NCBI GenBank assembly: GCA_003140785.1
Contig: PLKY01000401.1
Location: forward strand, 1-5,040
Length of the DNA: 5,040 nucleotides
Direction: 5' to 3'
Origin: Acidobacteriaceae bacterium
Lineage (GTDB): Bacteria; Acidobacteriota; Terriglobia; Terriglobales; Acidobacteriaceae
How positions within the stretch are numbered: position 1 is the first letter of the stretch; each line of letters starts with the position of its first letter. Under the pieces are notes generated by a model, which was given only the letters and a program-made list of their open reading frames with translations, was not told the DNA's origin and made no database searches. Position numbers and translations under genes: made by a program. Of the stretch, positions 1-4,077 are shown one piece after another.

Positions 1-56
<56 letters not shown>

Positions 57-62
57 TTCGGA

Positions 63-91
63 AGAATAGCGCCGGTGGGGTCGATCAGCAA
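63..91 (-). promoter_or_regulatory. Candidate sigma-70-type promoter for the DHFR-like gene
   Basis: On the minus strand TTGCTG (91-86) and TATTCT (68-63) are separated by exactly 17 nt. The -10 matches 4 of 6 consensus bases and the -35 matches the TTG core. The predicted transcript start falls on or next to the A of the ATG at 56, which agrees with the absence of a ribosome binding site. This is inferred from sequence only. Confidence 0.35.
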
Positions 92-190
92 CGTTCGCCG
101 ACTTCAGGGTCGGGAGCCATTCACGGAACGCATGACGAGGAAAATTGGTGTGCCTTGAGAAGCGCGGTGCGATGAGCGGCGGCGCAAGGC

Positions 191-227
191 GGGCCGTTGG
201 ATCGATGCGAGCGCGGGCCAACGGCCC
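191..227. repeat. Perfect 10-bp inverted repeat (hairpin) in the gene-free left region
   Basis: GGGCCGTTGG at 191-200 is exactly complementary to CCAACGGCCC at 218-227, leaving a 17-nt loop that itself contains ATCGAT and GCGAGCGC. No T-run follows on either strand, so it is not a standard intrinsic terminator. It lies between the 42-aa gene and the DHFR-like gene, both on the minus strand. It could be an RNA 3' structure, part of a small RNA or a dispersed intergenic repeat; the sequence does not decide. Confidence 0.6.
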
Positions 228-263
228 TGGGAGGATGACGCGGTCGGGATGGGATCGTGCGTT

Positions 264-288
264 CCCACCCAAGCAGAGCTTGGATGGG
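264..288 (-). repeat. 11-bp stem-loop just downstream of the 42-aa gene; probable dispersed intergenic element
   Basis: Positions 264-274 and 278-288 form an 11-bp stem around a 3-nt loop. As minus-strand RNA the single non-Watson-Crick position becomes a G-U pair, whereas as plus-strand RNA it is a C-A mismatch, so the minus strand is favoured. It begins 12 nt after the stop codon of the 42-aa gene (301-303). The adjoining phrase GGGTGCCCCATCC on the minus strand resembles hairpin repeats remembered from acidobacterial intergenic regions, though this was not searched. It could protect the mRNA 3' end or act as a weak terminator without a U-tract. Confidence 0.45.
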
Positions 289-300
289 GCACCCGGCATC

Positions 301-429
301 CTAGTGATGCCAGCGGCGAAGCAGATGTAGCCCGTGACCTGTCATGGCCAAGATGCTAAAGATCAGACCGACAACGGCGCAGACAATCATCACCACTTTC
401 ATTCTCCGCGATAGGTTGTTCTCTTCCAT
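301..429 (-). CDS. 42-aa single-pass membrane peptide
   Basis: An ATG at 429-427 opens a 42-residue frame that ends in TAG at 303-301. Residues 1-9 (MEENNLSRR) are polar and end in two arginines. Residues 11-30 form one hydrophobic membrane segment, and the tail GHGLHLLRRWHH is basic and histidine-rich. The frame can be read further upstream to 558, but that extension crosses the terminator hairpin at 527-556 and is polar, low-complexity sequence, so the internal Met was chosen. No Shine-Dalgarno site is present; TACAAT ends 8 nt before the ATG. It is separated from the upstream OmpA-like gene by the terminator, so it is probably transcribed alone. I do not recognise a family and assign no function. 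A chance ORF is possible, although hydrophobic, basic-ended peptides of this kind are common real microproteins. Confidence 0.5.
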   Translation of the reverse strand: MEENNLSRRMKVVMIVCAVVGLIFSILAMTGHGLHLLRRWHH

Positions 430-437
430 GTTGCGGA

Positions 438-443
438 ATTGTA
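438..443 (-). promoter_or_regulatory. Candidate -10 element (TACAAT) of the 42-aa gene
   Basis: TACAAT on the minus strand matches 5 of 6 bases of the TATAAT consensus and ends 8 nt before the ATG at 429. No convincing -35 hexamer lies 16-18 nt upstream. With no Shine-Dalgarno site visible, it would give a leaderless or near-leaderless message. Confidence 0.3.
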
Positions 444-526
444 CAGAGAGGGTGGGATGTTTCGGCGATTCCTTTGCGGGTCGATGTGCGCCGAAGGCGC
501 GGGTGCCTGGACGGCGAGTCCCAGAC

Positions 527-556
527 AAAAAACGGCCCCCGTTTTCGACGGGGGCC
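527..556 (-). terminator. Intrinsic (Rho-independent) terminator downstream of the OmpA-like gene
   Basis: Read on the minus strand, an 8-bp perfect GC stem (GGCCCCCG at 556-549 pairing with CGGGGGCC at 541-534) encloses a 7-nt loop. A G and then six T residues (532-527) follow. This is a textbook terminator, placed 126 nt after the TAG of the OmpA-like gene (683-685) and upstream of the 42-aa gene. The long 3' untranslated stretch between them holds further hairpins. Confidence 0.85.
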
Positions 557-610
557 AAGTTGCCTTGGTTCTCTCGTGTTGCGAGAGCTTTTTTGGCGGC
601 CAGACGGCCG
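555..610 (-). other. Additional hairpins in the 3' untranslated region of the OmpA-like gene
   Basis: Besides the two terminator stems, CCAAG (568-564 on the minus strand) pairs with CTTGG (559-555) around a GCAA loop of GNRA type. Positions 597-601 and 606-610 (CGGCC/GGCCG) form another 5-bp stem. A further GNRA-type hairpin, GCGGC-GTAA-GCCGC, lies at 665-652, close after the stop codon. The GCAA stem shares its two bases at 555-556 with the terminator stem, so those two structures partly compete. Confidence 0.45.
571..594 (+). terminator. Candidate plus-strand terminator hairpin facing the minus-strand one
   Basis: On the plus strand CTCTCG (571-576) pairs with CGAGAG (582-587) around TGTTG, followed by C and six T residues (589-594). 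That is a short but complete intrinsic-terminator layout. No plus-strand protein gene lies upstream in the window, so it would end either antisense transcription or a small RNA. It could instead simply be an extra hairpin in the 3' untranslated region of the OmpA-like transcript. Confidence 0.4.
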
Positions 611-682
611 GGGAGCCGTTGGCGCGGGAAAGAGCCTCAGGGGGTGGCTTTGCGGCTTACGCCGCTCCGCACCTGTCGCGGA

Positions 683-1552
683 CTACATGCCATGGGGAGA
701 CGTGGAGTCCTGGGCCGCCAAACTGTTTTCCATCAACCGAATGTGCACGCTGCCTTTGCGTACGCGGGCCGGCTTGGTGTCGGCGTCCGCGCCCGGCTCC
801 ACGATGGGAGCATTGCCGAGTGCGACGAAATGCATGCGGTAGACGGGAACTTGATGTTCAGTAACCAGGTAGCGCTCGACTGACTCGGCGAGGCGCTGCG
901 AACTCTGGATACCAACCGCTCCGGCACCCGGAGCGCGTGCTTCAATTTCTACGATGTAGCCCTTGTGACCGGCGAGGCTAGTCGCCAGCGTATCGAGCTG
1001 GGCTTTCGCATCCTTGGACAGAATTCCGTTGCCACGGAAGGGAACATCGACGTCGCTGATCTGGTGATACTGATCGAGACCGTTGACGGTGGTGTTGATG
1101 GTGTCGACGTGACCGGAAGCGCCTTGTGCCACAGTGCTGGCGCCCTGAGCCTGCGTGCCGGCTGCGGTGGCTGCCTGATTGGCGGCATCCGCGGTAGACT
1201 GCGCGTGCTGAATTCCGGCTTGCGCGCGGGCGTCCACGTCCTTAATGTCGGTGGCGTTCTTCGCGTTCACCTGATCTAGCTCGGTGAGGCGGTCGTTGAT
1301 GGGATCGAGGCGCTTCTTCACCCACTTTTTGCGGGCGAAGGGATTGACGTGGCCCCAGAATCCTTCTTTGTCGGTGTTTGCGGTGGGGGAAGCCGAGGAT
1401 GTCGATTGCGCTGCCGCCGCGGGGGGTGCGCTCTGGGGCTGAGTTGAAGTCTGCGCCTGCAGCGCGACTGCCGGGACAACAAACGCTGAAGCCAGGAGAA
1501 CAACAGCACACTGGCGTGGGGAAAGCTTTGGAGCACTGAATTGTTTTGTCAT
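683..1552 (-). CDS. OmpA-like envelope protein with coiled coil (289 aa)
   Basis: This is probably a periplasmic or outer-membrane-associated structural protein. Residues 1-33 look like a Sec signal peptide: basic start, hydrophobic core VVLLASAFVVPAVA and a cleavage site near AVA-LQA. A Pro/Ala/Ser/Thr/Gln-rich linker follows to about residue 60. Next come a basic patch (PFARKKWVKKRLDP, 71-84) and an Ala/Gln/Asp-rich coiled-coil-like stretch (about 82-160). An OmpA/MotB-like domain occupies about 168-275, with VPFRGNGILSKDAKAQLDTLA as first strand and helix, QRLAESVERYLV (219-230) as the second helix and RKGSVHIRL as the last strand. The usual peptidoglycan-binding Asp is replaced by Pro (P208), while the family Arg is kept (R220). 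The ATG at 1552 was chosen over an in-frame TTG at 1642 because AAGAGG lies 9 nt upstream of it and the signal peptide starts there. A sigma-54 promoter lies upstream and a strong terminator downstream, so it is likely monocistronic. Confidence 0.85.
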   Translation of the reverse strand: MTKQFSAPKLSPRQCAVVLLASAFVVPAVALQAQTSTQPQSAPPAAAAQSTSSASPTANTDKEGFWGHVNPFARKKWVKKRLDPINDRLTELDQVNAKNATDIKDVDARAQAGIQHAQSTADAANQAATAAGTQAQGASTVAQGASGHVDTINTTVNGLDQYHQISDVDVPFRGNGILSKDAKAQLDTLATSLAGHKGYIVEIEARAPGAGAVGIQSSQRLAESVERYLVTEHQVPVYRMHFVALGNAPIVEPGADADTKPARVRKGSVHIRLMENSLAAQDSTSPHGM

Positions 1553-1561
1553 CTTATGTTG

Positions 1562-1567
1562 CCTCTT
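1562..1567 (-). promoter_or_regulatory. Ribosome binding site that fixes the OmpA-like start
   Basis: AAGAGG on the minus strand lies 9 nt before the ATG at 1552. The longer in-frame start, TTG at 1642, overlaps the promoter and would put about 30 non-signal residues in front of the signal peptide. Confidence 0.7.
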
Positions 1568-1625
1568 TGATGTTGCATTCGCAGGGAAACTGCGAGAGCT
1601 TCTCAATGCGGCTCGCCCTGTATAG

Positions 1626-1641
1626 AGCAAGAGCCATGCCA
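1626..1641 (-). promoter_or_regulatory. Sigma-54 (RpoN) -24/-12 promoter of the OmpA-like gene
   Basis: The minus strand reads TGGCATG, four bases, then TTGCT. This fits the sigma-54 consensus TGGCACG-N4-TTGCW at every fixed position except one (T for C). The essential GG at 1640-1639 and GC at 1628-1627 are exactly 10 nt apart. Transcription would start near 1615 and leave a leader of about 60 nt that carries the AAGAGG site. Sigma-54 promoters need an ATP-driven activator bound upstream, and a palindrome at 1763-1775 is a candidate site. A sigma-70-like TATACA at 1624-1619 is also present but has no good -35. Confidence 0.6.
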
Positions 1642-1762
1642 AAGGGAGTGGGGTGCGTGTGACGGAGATAACAGGAGTATTAATCTGTTTGTAATCAGCG
1701 ACTTGATCCTGGCGGCGAAAGGGGATGGATGTCGAGTGGAAATCCCCCGGCAGCTCGTCGGG

Positions 1763-1775
1763 TGTAATTTTTACA
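1763..1775. promoter_or_regulatory. Palindrome TGTAA-N3-TTACA, candidate activator or operator site
   Basis: A perfect 5-bp dyad with a 3-nt AT spacer sits in an AT-rich patch of an otherwise GC-rich gap. It is about 129 bp upstream of the -24 element, within the usual range of sigma-54 enhancer sites. Two TAATC copies 11 bp apart (1681-1685 and 1692-1696) lie between it and the promoter. Function is inferred from position only. Confidence 0.3.
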
Positions 1776-1842
1776 ATTCAAAGTAAGTTCTACTGAGTAA
1801 AGGTTGGGATGGCCTCTGGGCTGGTCTCGATGGGTCTTCGGG

Positions 1843-2394
1843 CTACTTCGAATCGACGTGGAGGACGCGGATCTCGGGGTAGGCGCCGTTCCAGTCAGGC
1901 GAGACGGCATCGAAGATGAGGCGGAAATCGCGTTCGTCGCCGGGTTGAAGGGGCGCGGCGGAGACCGACTCGAGATCGACATAAGGATCGCGGGTGCGGA
2001 TCAGCTTGAGGGGCTCGGTCTCGTTCTGTGTGACCTCTTTGGCCGGGTCGCGGAAGAGGACCTGGACGGTGATGGCGGAGACGGTTCGGTTTCCCTTGTT
2101 GGCGATGTGTCCGTCGACATAGGTGACTTTGCCGCCGGCAAGGTTCGAGGACTCGCTCATGACGAGGCCGGAAATGGGAAGGCTGGCGGCGTAGGGATCG
2201 GGAGCTGCGGAGACTGGGGTGACGACGACGGGTTTGCGGCCGTGCTCGAAGACGAGGATCACGGCGGCTGCTACCAGCACGACAACTCCGGCGGCGATGG
2301 CGAGGGGGAGCCAGTTGCGGTCGCGGGTTTCGATGCGGGGAACCAAGTTAATTCCGGGGTTGATTTCGGGGTCGATTTCGGAGTGTGATGCCAC
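1843..2394 (-). CDS. DUF2393-type single-pass membrane protein (183 aa)
   Basis: A short acidic, polar N-terminus (1-28) is followed by one transmembrane segment at about 29-49 (WLPLAIAAGVVVLVAAAVIL). A linker follows, then a soluble domain at about 70-180, probably outside the cytoplasm. That domain has beta-strand features: VDGHIANKGNRTVSAITVQVLF, later PLQPGDERDFRLIFD, and a final YPEIRVLHV strand. This layout and the phrases 'G.I.N.G.....I.V...F.D' and 'PL.PG..R.FRL.F' match DUF2393/FxLYD-like proteins, whose function is not established. The start is GTG at 2394; an in-frame TAA lies three codons upstream, so no longer start exists. There is no Shine-Dalgarno site, and TAAAAT ends 6 nt before the GTG, so it may be leaderless. 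A TTG at codon 17 is a less likely start. It is 290 nt upstream of the OmpA-like gene on the same strand, too far to presume one operon. Confidence 0.75.
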   Translation of the reverse strand: MASHSEIDPEINPGINLVPRIETRDRNWLPLAIAAGVVVLVAAAVILVFEHGRKPVVVTPVSAAPDPYAASLPISGLVMSESSNLAGGKVTYVDGHIANKGNRTVSAITVQVLFRDPAKEVTQNETEPLKLIRTRDPYVDLESVSAAPLQPGDERDFRLIFDAVSPDWNGAYPEIRVLHVDSK

Positions 2395-2400
2395 GAGCGG

Positions 2401-2406
2401 ATTTTA
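2401..2406 (-). promoter_or_regulatory. Candidate -10 element (TAAAAT) placed for a leaderless DUF2393-type message
   Basis: TAAAAT on the minus strand matches 5 of 6 consensus bases and ends 6 nt before the GTG start, the same spacing as at the DHFR-like gene. No clear -35 is seen 16-18 nt upstream, where the sequence is G-rich. Confidence 0.35.
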
Positions 2407-2420
2407 CACCCGTTACTGAA

Positions 2421-2591
2421 GGAATCCCCCTTGGGGTGCCGATATAGAAGACAGATTCAAGTTTTGGCGACAATCGCCGATAGTAGGAAAGAAAAGAAAC
2501 GCTGGCCGGTCCTCATACATCTTTTGTTTGATTTTCAAATTTGTAGGGAATGCGCATAGATAGGGGAATCAAGGGAACCCTTGGCGCACCG
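2421..2591. promoter_or_regulatory. Duplicated partly palindromic motif in the divergent intergenic region
   Basis: Two related sites begin with GGAATC (2421-2426 and 2565-2570) and continue with CCCTTGG. The stretches 2428-2441 and 2578-2591 agree at 11 of 14 positions. Each contains a dyad: CCCC-TT-GGGG at 2427-2436 and CAAGGG-AA-CCCTTG at 2570-2583. They flank the 236-nt gap between the divergent DUF2393-type gene and the 48-aa gene. An AT-rich patch between them holds TTTGA-TTT-TCAAA (2527-2539). They may be operators for a shared regulator. No confident promoter for the 48-aa gene was found. Confidence 0.3.
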
Positions 2592-2630
2592 GCGACGTTT
2601 AGACAGGTGTGACAGGAAGGCCAACGGACT

Positions 2631-2777
2631 ATGCAATCCTACCCCCAATCCGCATTTCCTCCGACACAGACGCACCATAGCGCGATGCAGCAGCCACGCC
2701 AACGGGGCGACATGATTTACCAGGTGATGACGATTGCGGCGATGGTGATAGTGCTTGTGACGGTTTGGATCTTCTAG
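2631..2777 (+). CDS. 48-aa C-terminally anchored membrane peptide
   Basis: An ATG at 2631 opens a 48-codon frame ending in TAG at 2775-2777. AGGAAGG (2614-2620) lies 10 nt upstream and is the clearest ribosome binding site in this part of the window. Residues 1-27 are polar, rich in Gln, Pro and His, and end with PRQRGD. Residues 28-48 (MIYQVMTIAAMVIVLVTVWIF) form one hydrophobic segment that reaches the C-terminus, so the peptide would be tail-anchored with a cytoplasmic N-terminus. Divergent from the DUF2393-type gene, convergent with the DnaC-like gene. I do not recognise a named family; its function is unknown. The ribosome binding site plus a clean membrane segment make a real gene likely. 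Confidence 0.65.
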   Translation: MQSYPQSAFPPTQTHHSAMQQPRQRGDMIYQVMTIAAMVIVLVTVWIF

Positions 2778-2814
2778 GTCGGCTGTTATTGCTTCTGCAG
2801 GGCATTCCGCTTTG

Positions 2815-2828
2815 GCGCGTTTTCGCGC
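2815..2828. other. Small GC hairpin between convergent genes
   Basis: GCGCG (2815-2819) pairs with CGCGC (2824-2828) around TTTT, in the gap between the 48-aa gene (ends 2777) and the DnaC-like gene (ends 2904). No T-run follows on either strand, so it is at best a weak shared terminator. Nothing else is recognised in 2778-2903. Confidence 0.3.
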
Positions 2829-2903
2829 GCTCTAAGAATTCAATTCATTCCGCTTGAAGATTTGCGGTCGCAAGTCGCCGGACTTCGGTCGATGACGCGG
2901 GGG

Positions 2904-3662
2904 TTATCCGAATTTCGCGCGGCGGACTTCCGTCTGGCGGAAGTCCTTGCCATTCATCTGAACCTGCACGCACATTTCGGAGAGACGCGAGCGCATGCGT
3001 TCGCCGATTCGGTCGCCGAGGGTCTGCTCGCGTGCGGCGCGCTCGGCATCGGTCTTTTCACCGCCGCCTGCTGGCAGGTCAAGGTAGTTGGTGGTGATTA
3101 ATGTGGATTGTTTATCGTTGTAGCGCGTGTTGAGGATGAGCGCTACCGTGTCCCAGACCCACTCGTTGGGTTTTTGGGCGCCGAGGTCGTCGAGCACCAG
3201 CACTTCAGCGGCGAAGACAGGCTTGAGCAGTTCCAATTCTGTGGTGTTCACCTGCGTGTTGTAGCTATTTTGGATGTTCTTGAGCAGCTCGCGGTAGTCG
3301 CAAAACAGGCCGCGGACGCCACGTTCCTGCACCAGCCGACGCAGAACACCAACCGCGAGATGGGTTTTGCCGACGCCGATGGAACCTGTAAAGAGCAGGC
3401 CCTTCCCTGCCGTGTCGACTGGATAGGCCTCGACAAATTTGCGGGCGGTTTGCAGGGCTCGTCCCAGCGAACGATCGGATTCGTGGTAGATCTCGTAGTC
3501 GTCGAGGGTGCATTCGCGGTAGCGCTGGGGAATGTGCGCGGCAGCGAGACGATTTTGTTCGCGCTCCATCTGCTGGCACTCGCAGGCGCGGGAAACCCAG
3601 AGGCCTGTGGCGGAGACTTCTTCGATTAGACCGACGCCGCCGCAGATTGGACATGTGCTCAT
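2904..3662 (-). CDS. DnaC/DnaI/IstB-like AAA+ ATPase with N-terminal zinc ribbon (252 aa)
   Basis: Probably a replicative-helicase loader or related cytoplasmic DNA-handling ATPase. A treble Cys site at the N-terminus (CPICGG at 4-9, then C27 and C29) should bind zinc, and a charged helix follows. The AAA+ core has Walker A GSIGVGKTH (93-101), Walker B VLVLDDLGA (154-162), a sensor-1 ITTNY (189-193) and a C-terminal GDRIGERMRSRLSE (216-229) carrying the likely arginine finger. Length and motif order fit DnaC/DnaI-type loaders. The same fold occurs in IstB of IS21 transposons, but no IstA transposase or terminal repeats lie beside it, so a chromosomal loader is preferred. The ATG at 3662 is required to keep the first Cys pair. 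GAAGAG lies only 2 nt before it, unusually close for a ribosome binding site. Divergent from the toxin-antitoxin operon. Which helicase it serves cannot be told here. Confidence 0.85.
   Translation of the reverse strand: MSTCPICGGVGLIEEVSATGLWVSRACECQQMEREQNRLAAAHIPQRYRECTLDDYEIYHESDRSLGRALQTARKFVEAYPVDTAGKGLLFTGSIGVGKTHLAVGVLRRLVQERGVRGLFCDYRELLKNIQNSYNTQVNTTELELLKPVFAAEVLVLDDLGAQKPNEWVWDTVALILNTRYNDKQSTLITTNYLDLPAGGGEKTDAERAAREQTLGDRIGERMRSRLSEMCVQVQMNGKDFRQTEVRRAKFG
2924..2946. repeat. Perfect 9-bp inverted repeat in the 3' end of the DnaC-like gene
   Basis: GGACTTCCG (2924-2932) and CGGAAGTCC (2938-2946) are exact complements around a 5-nt loop, inside the codons for the last 15 or so residues. 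A related sequence, CCG-GACTT-CGG (2878-2888), lies just past the stop codon. Together they could form a stable RNA 3' end, although no U-run follows. The amino acids encoded (KDFRQTEV) are ordinary, so the dyad may be chance. Confidence 0.4.
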
Positions 3663-3785
3663 GACTCTTCAAAGCGTAGCGCATTGGGCGGCTGTGTGAG
3701 CCGGTGCGGATCGGGGGGCTTTGTGTGGAAAAGGCGGCGCGGCCTGGACCAACGCGGAAACCGTCACCGGGAAAACGACTTGGTA

Positions 3786-3805
3786 TTACTTTTGCTAGAA
3801 TGTAA
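3786..3805 (+). promoter_or_regulatory. Extended -10 promoter and overlapping dyad of the toxin-antitoxin operon
   Basis: TAGAAT (3796-3801) matches 5 of 6 bases of the -10 consensus and is preceded by TGC (3793-3795), an extended -10 motif that can work without a good -35. It lies 18 nt before the antitoxin ATG, so the leader would be very short. TTAC (3786-3789) and GTAA (3802-3805) form an imperfect dyad centred on the -10, suiting repression by the antitoxin. AbrB-type antitoxins commonly repress their own operon; the operator here is inferred. Confidence 0.5.
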
Positions 3806-3819
3806 AGGGAGAGGTTGCA

Positions 3820-4077
3820 ATGGAATCCGCACTCAGCATCAAGGGCCAGGCCACAATTCCCAAGGCCATTCGGGATCACCTTCATCTGGGGCCGGGCGAT
3901 CGGATCAAATTCTTTGTCCATCCGGACGGAAGCGTCGTAATTCTGCCCAAAATCCCGACGTCCACGTTGAAGGGAATCGTTCCATCACGTAGAAATCGTC
4001 CGGCTTCGCTTCAACAGATGAAGAGCGCAATTGCGGATAGTGCGAGTGAAGGAATTCGGCGCGGAAAACGCCGGTGA
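3820..4077 (+). CDS. AbrB/MazE/SpoVT-type antitoxin (85 aa)
   Basis: This should bind DNA as a dimer and neutralise the toxin encoded next to it. Residues 4-45 form the swapped-hairpin AbrB fold, with the hallmark KGQATIPKAIRDHL (8-21) followed by GPGDRIKFFV and GSVVILP. The C-terminal part (about 50-85, including LKGIV and SLQQMKSAIADSASEGIRRG) is the usual toxin-binding tail and is rich in basic residues. AGGGAGAGG (3806-3814) lies 5 nt before the ATG, a strong ribosome binding site. The stop codon TGA (4075-4077) overlaps the GTG start of the toxin gene by 4 nt, so the two are translationally coupled. Length is typical. The family call is firm; a vapB-like name is avoided because AbrB-fold antitoxins pair with several toxin types. 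Confidence 0.88.
   Translation: MESALSIKGQATIPKAIRDHLHLGPGDRIKFFVHPDGSVVILPKIPTSTLKGIVPSRRNRPASLQQMKSAIADSASEGIRRGKRR

Noticed and set aside
104..330. Short frames on both strands (104-292 minus, 145-330 plus)
   Set aside because: They run through the inverted repeats and have no ribosome binding site, domain or membrane segment.
430..558. Upstream extension of the 42-aa gene to position 558
   Set aside because: It would pass through the terminator hairpin and adds low-complexity Arg/Pro/Gly sequence with no recognisable domain.
344..883. Long plus-strand frames over 344-883
   Set aside because: They cross the terminator hairpins and lie antisense to the OmpA-like gene. Their composition (Arg/Gly/Cys-rich, no domain) is that of shadow frames in GC-rich DNA.
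1619..1624. TATACA as a sigma-70 -10 for the OmpA-like gene
   Set aside because: No acceptable -35 lies 16-18 nt upstream, and the sigma-54 motif at the same place is a much better match.
1553..1642. Longer OmpA-like start at TTG 1642
   Set aside because: It adds 30 residues ahead of a clear signal peptide, overlaps the sigma-54 promoter and lacks the ribosome binding site found 9 nt before ATG 1552.
1804..2388. 194-aa plus-strand frame rich in Gly, Asp and Val
   Set aside because: It is antisense to the DUF2393-type gene, whose membrane segment and domain pattern are convincing, and the repetitive GVDFGVDFGV end mirrors codons of the other strand.
3108..3629. 173-aa plus-strand frame
   Set aside because: It is antisense to the DnaC-like gene, whose Walker motifs and Cys site are intact.
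2904..3662. IS21-type insertion sequence (IstB)
   Set aside because: No transposase gene, terminal inverted repeats or target duplication flank the ATPase; its neighbours are unrelated chromosomal genes.
3265..3921. 218-aa minus-strand frame
   Set aside because: It is a shifted frame of the DnaC-like gene that continues across the antitoxin promoter and gene, and is Arg/Pro/Ser-rich without motifs.
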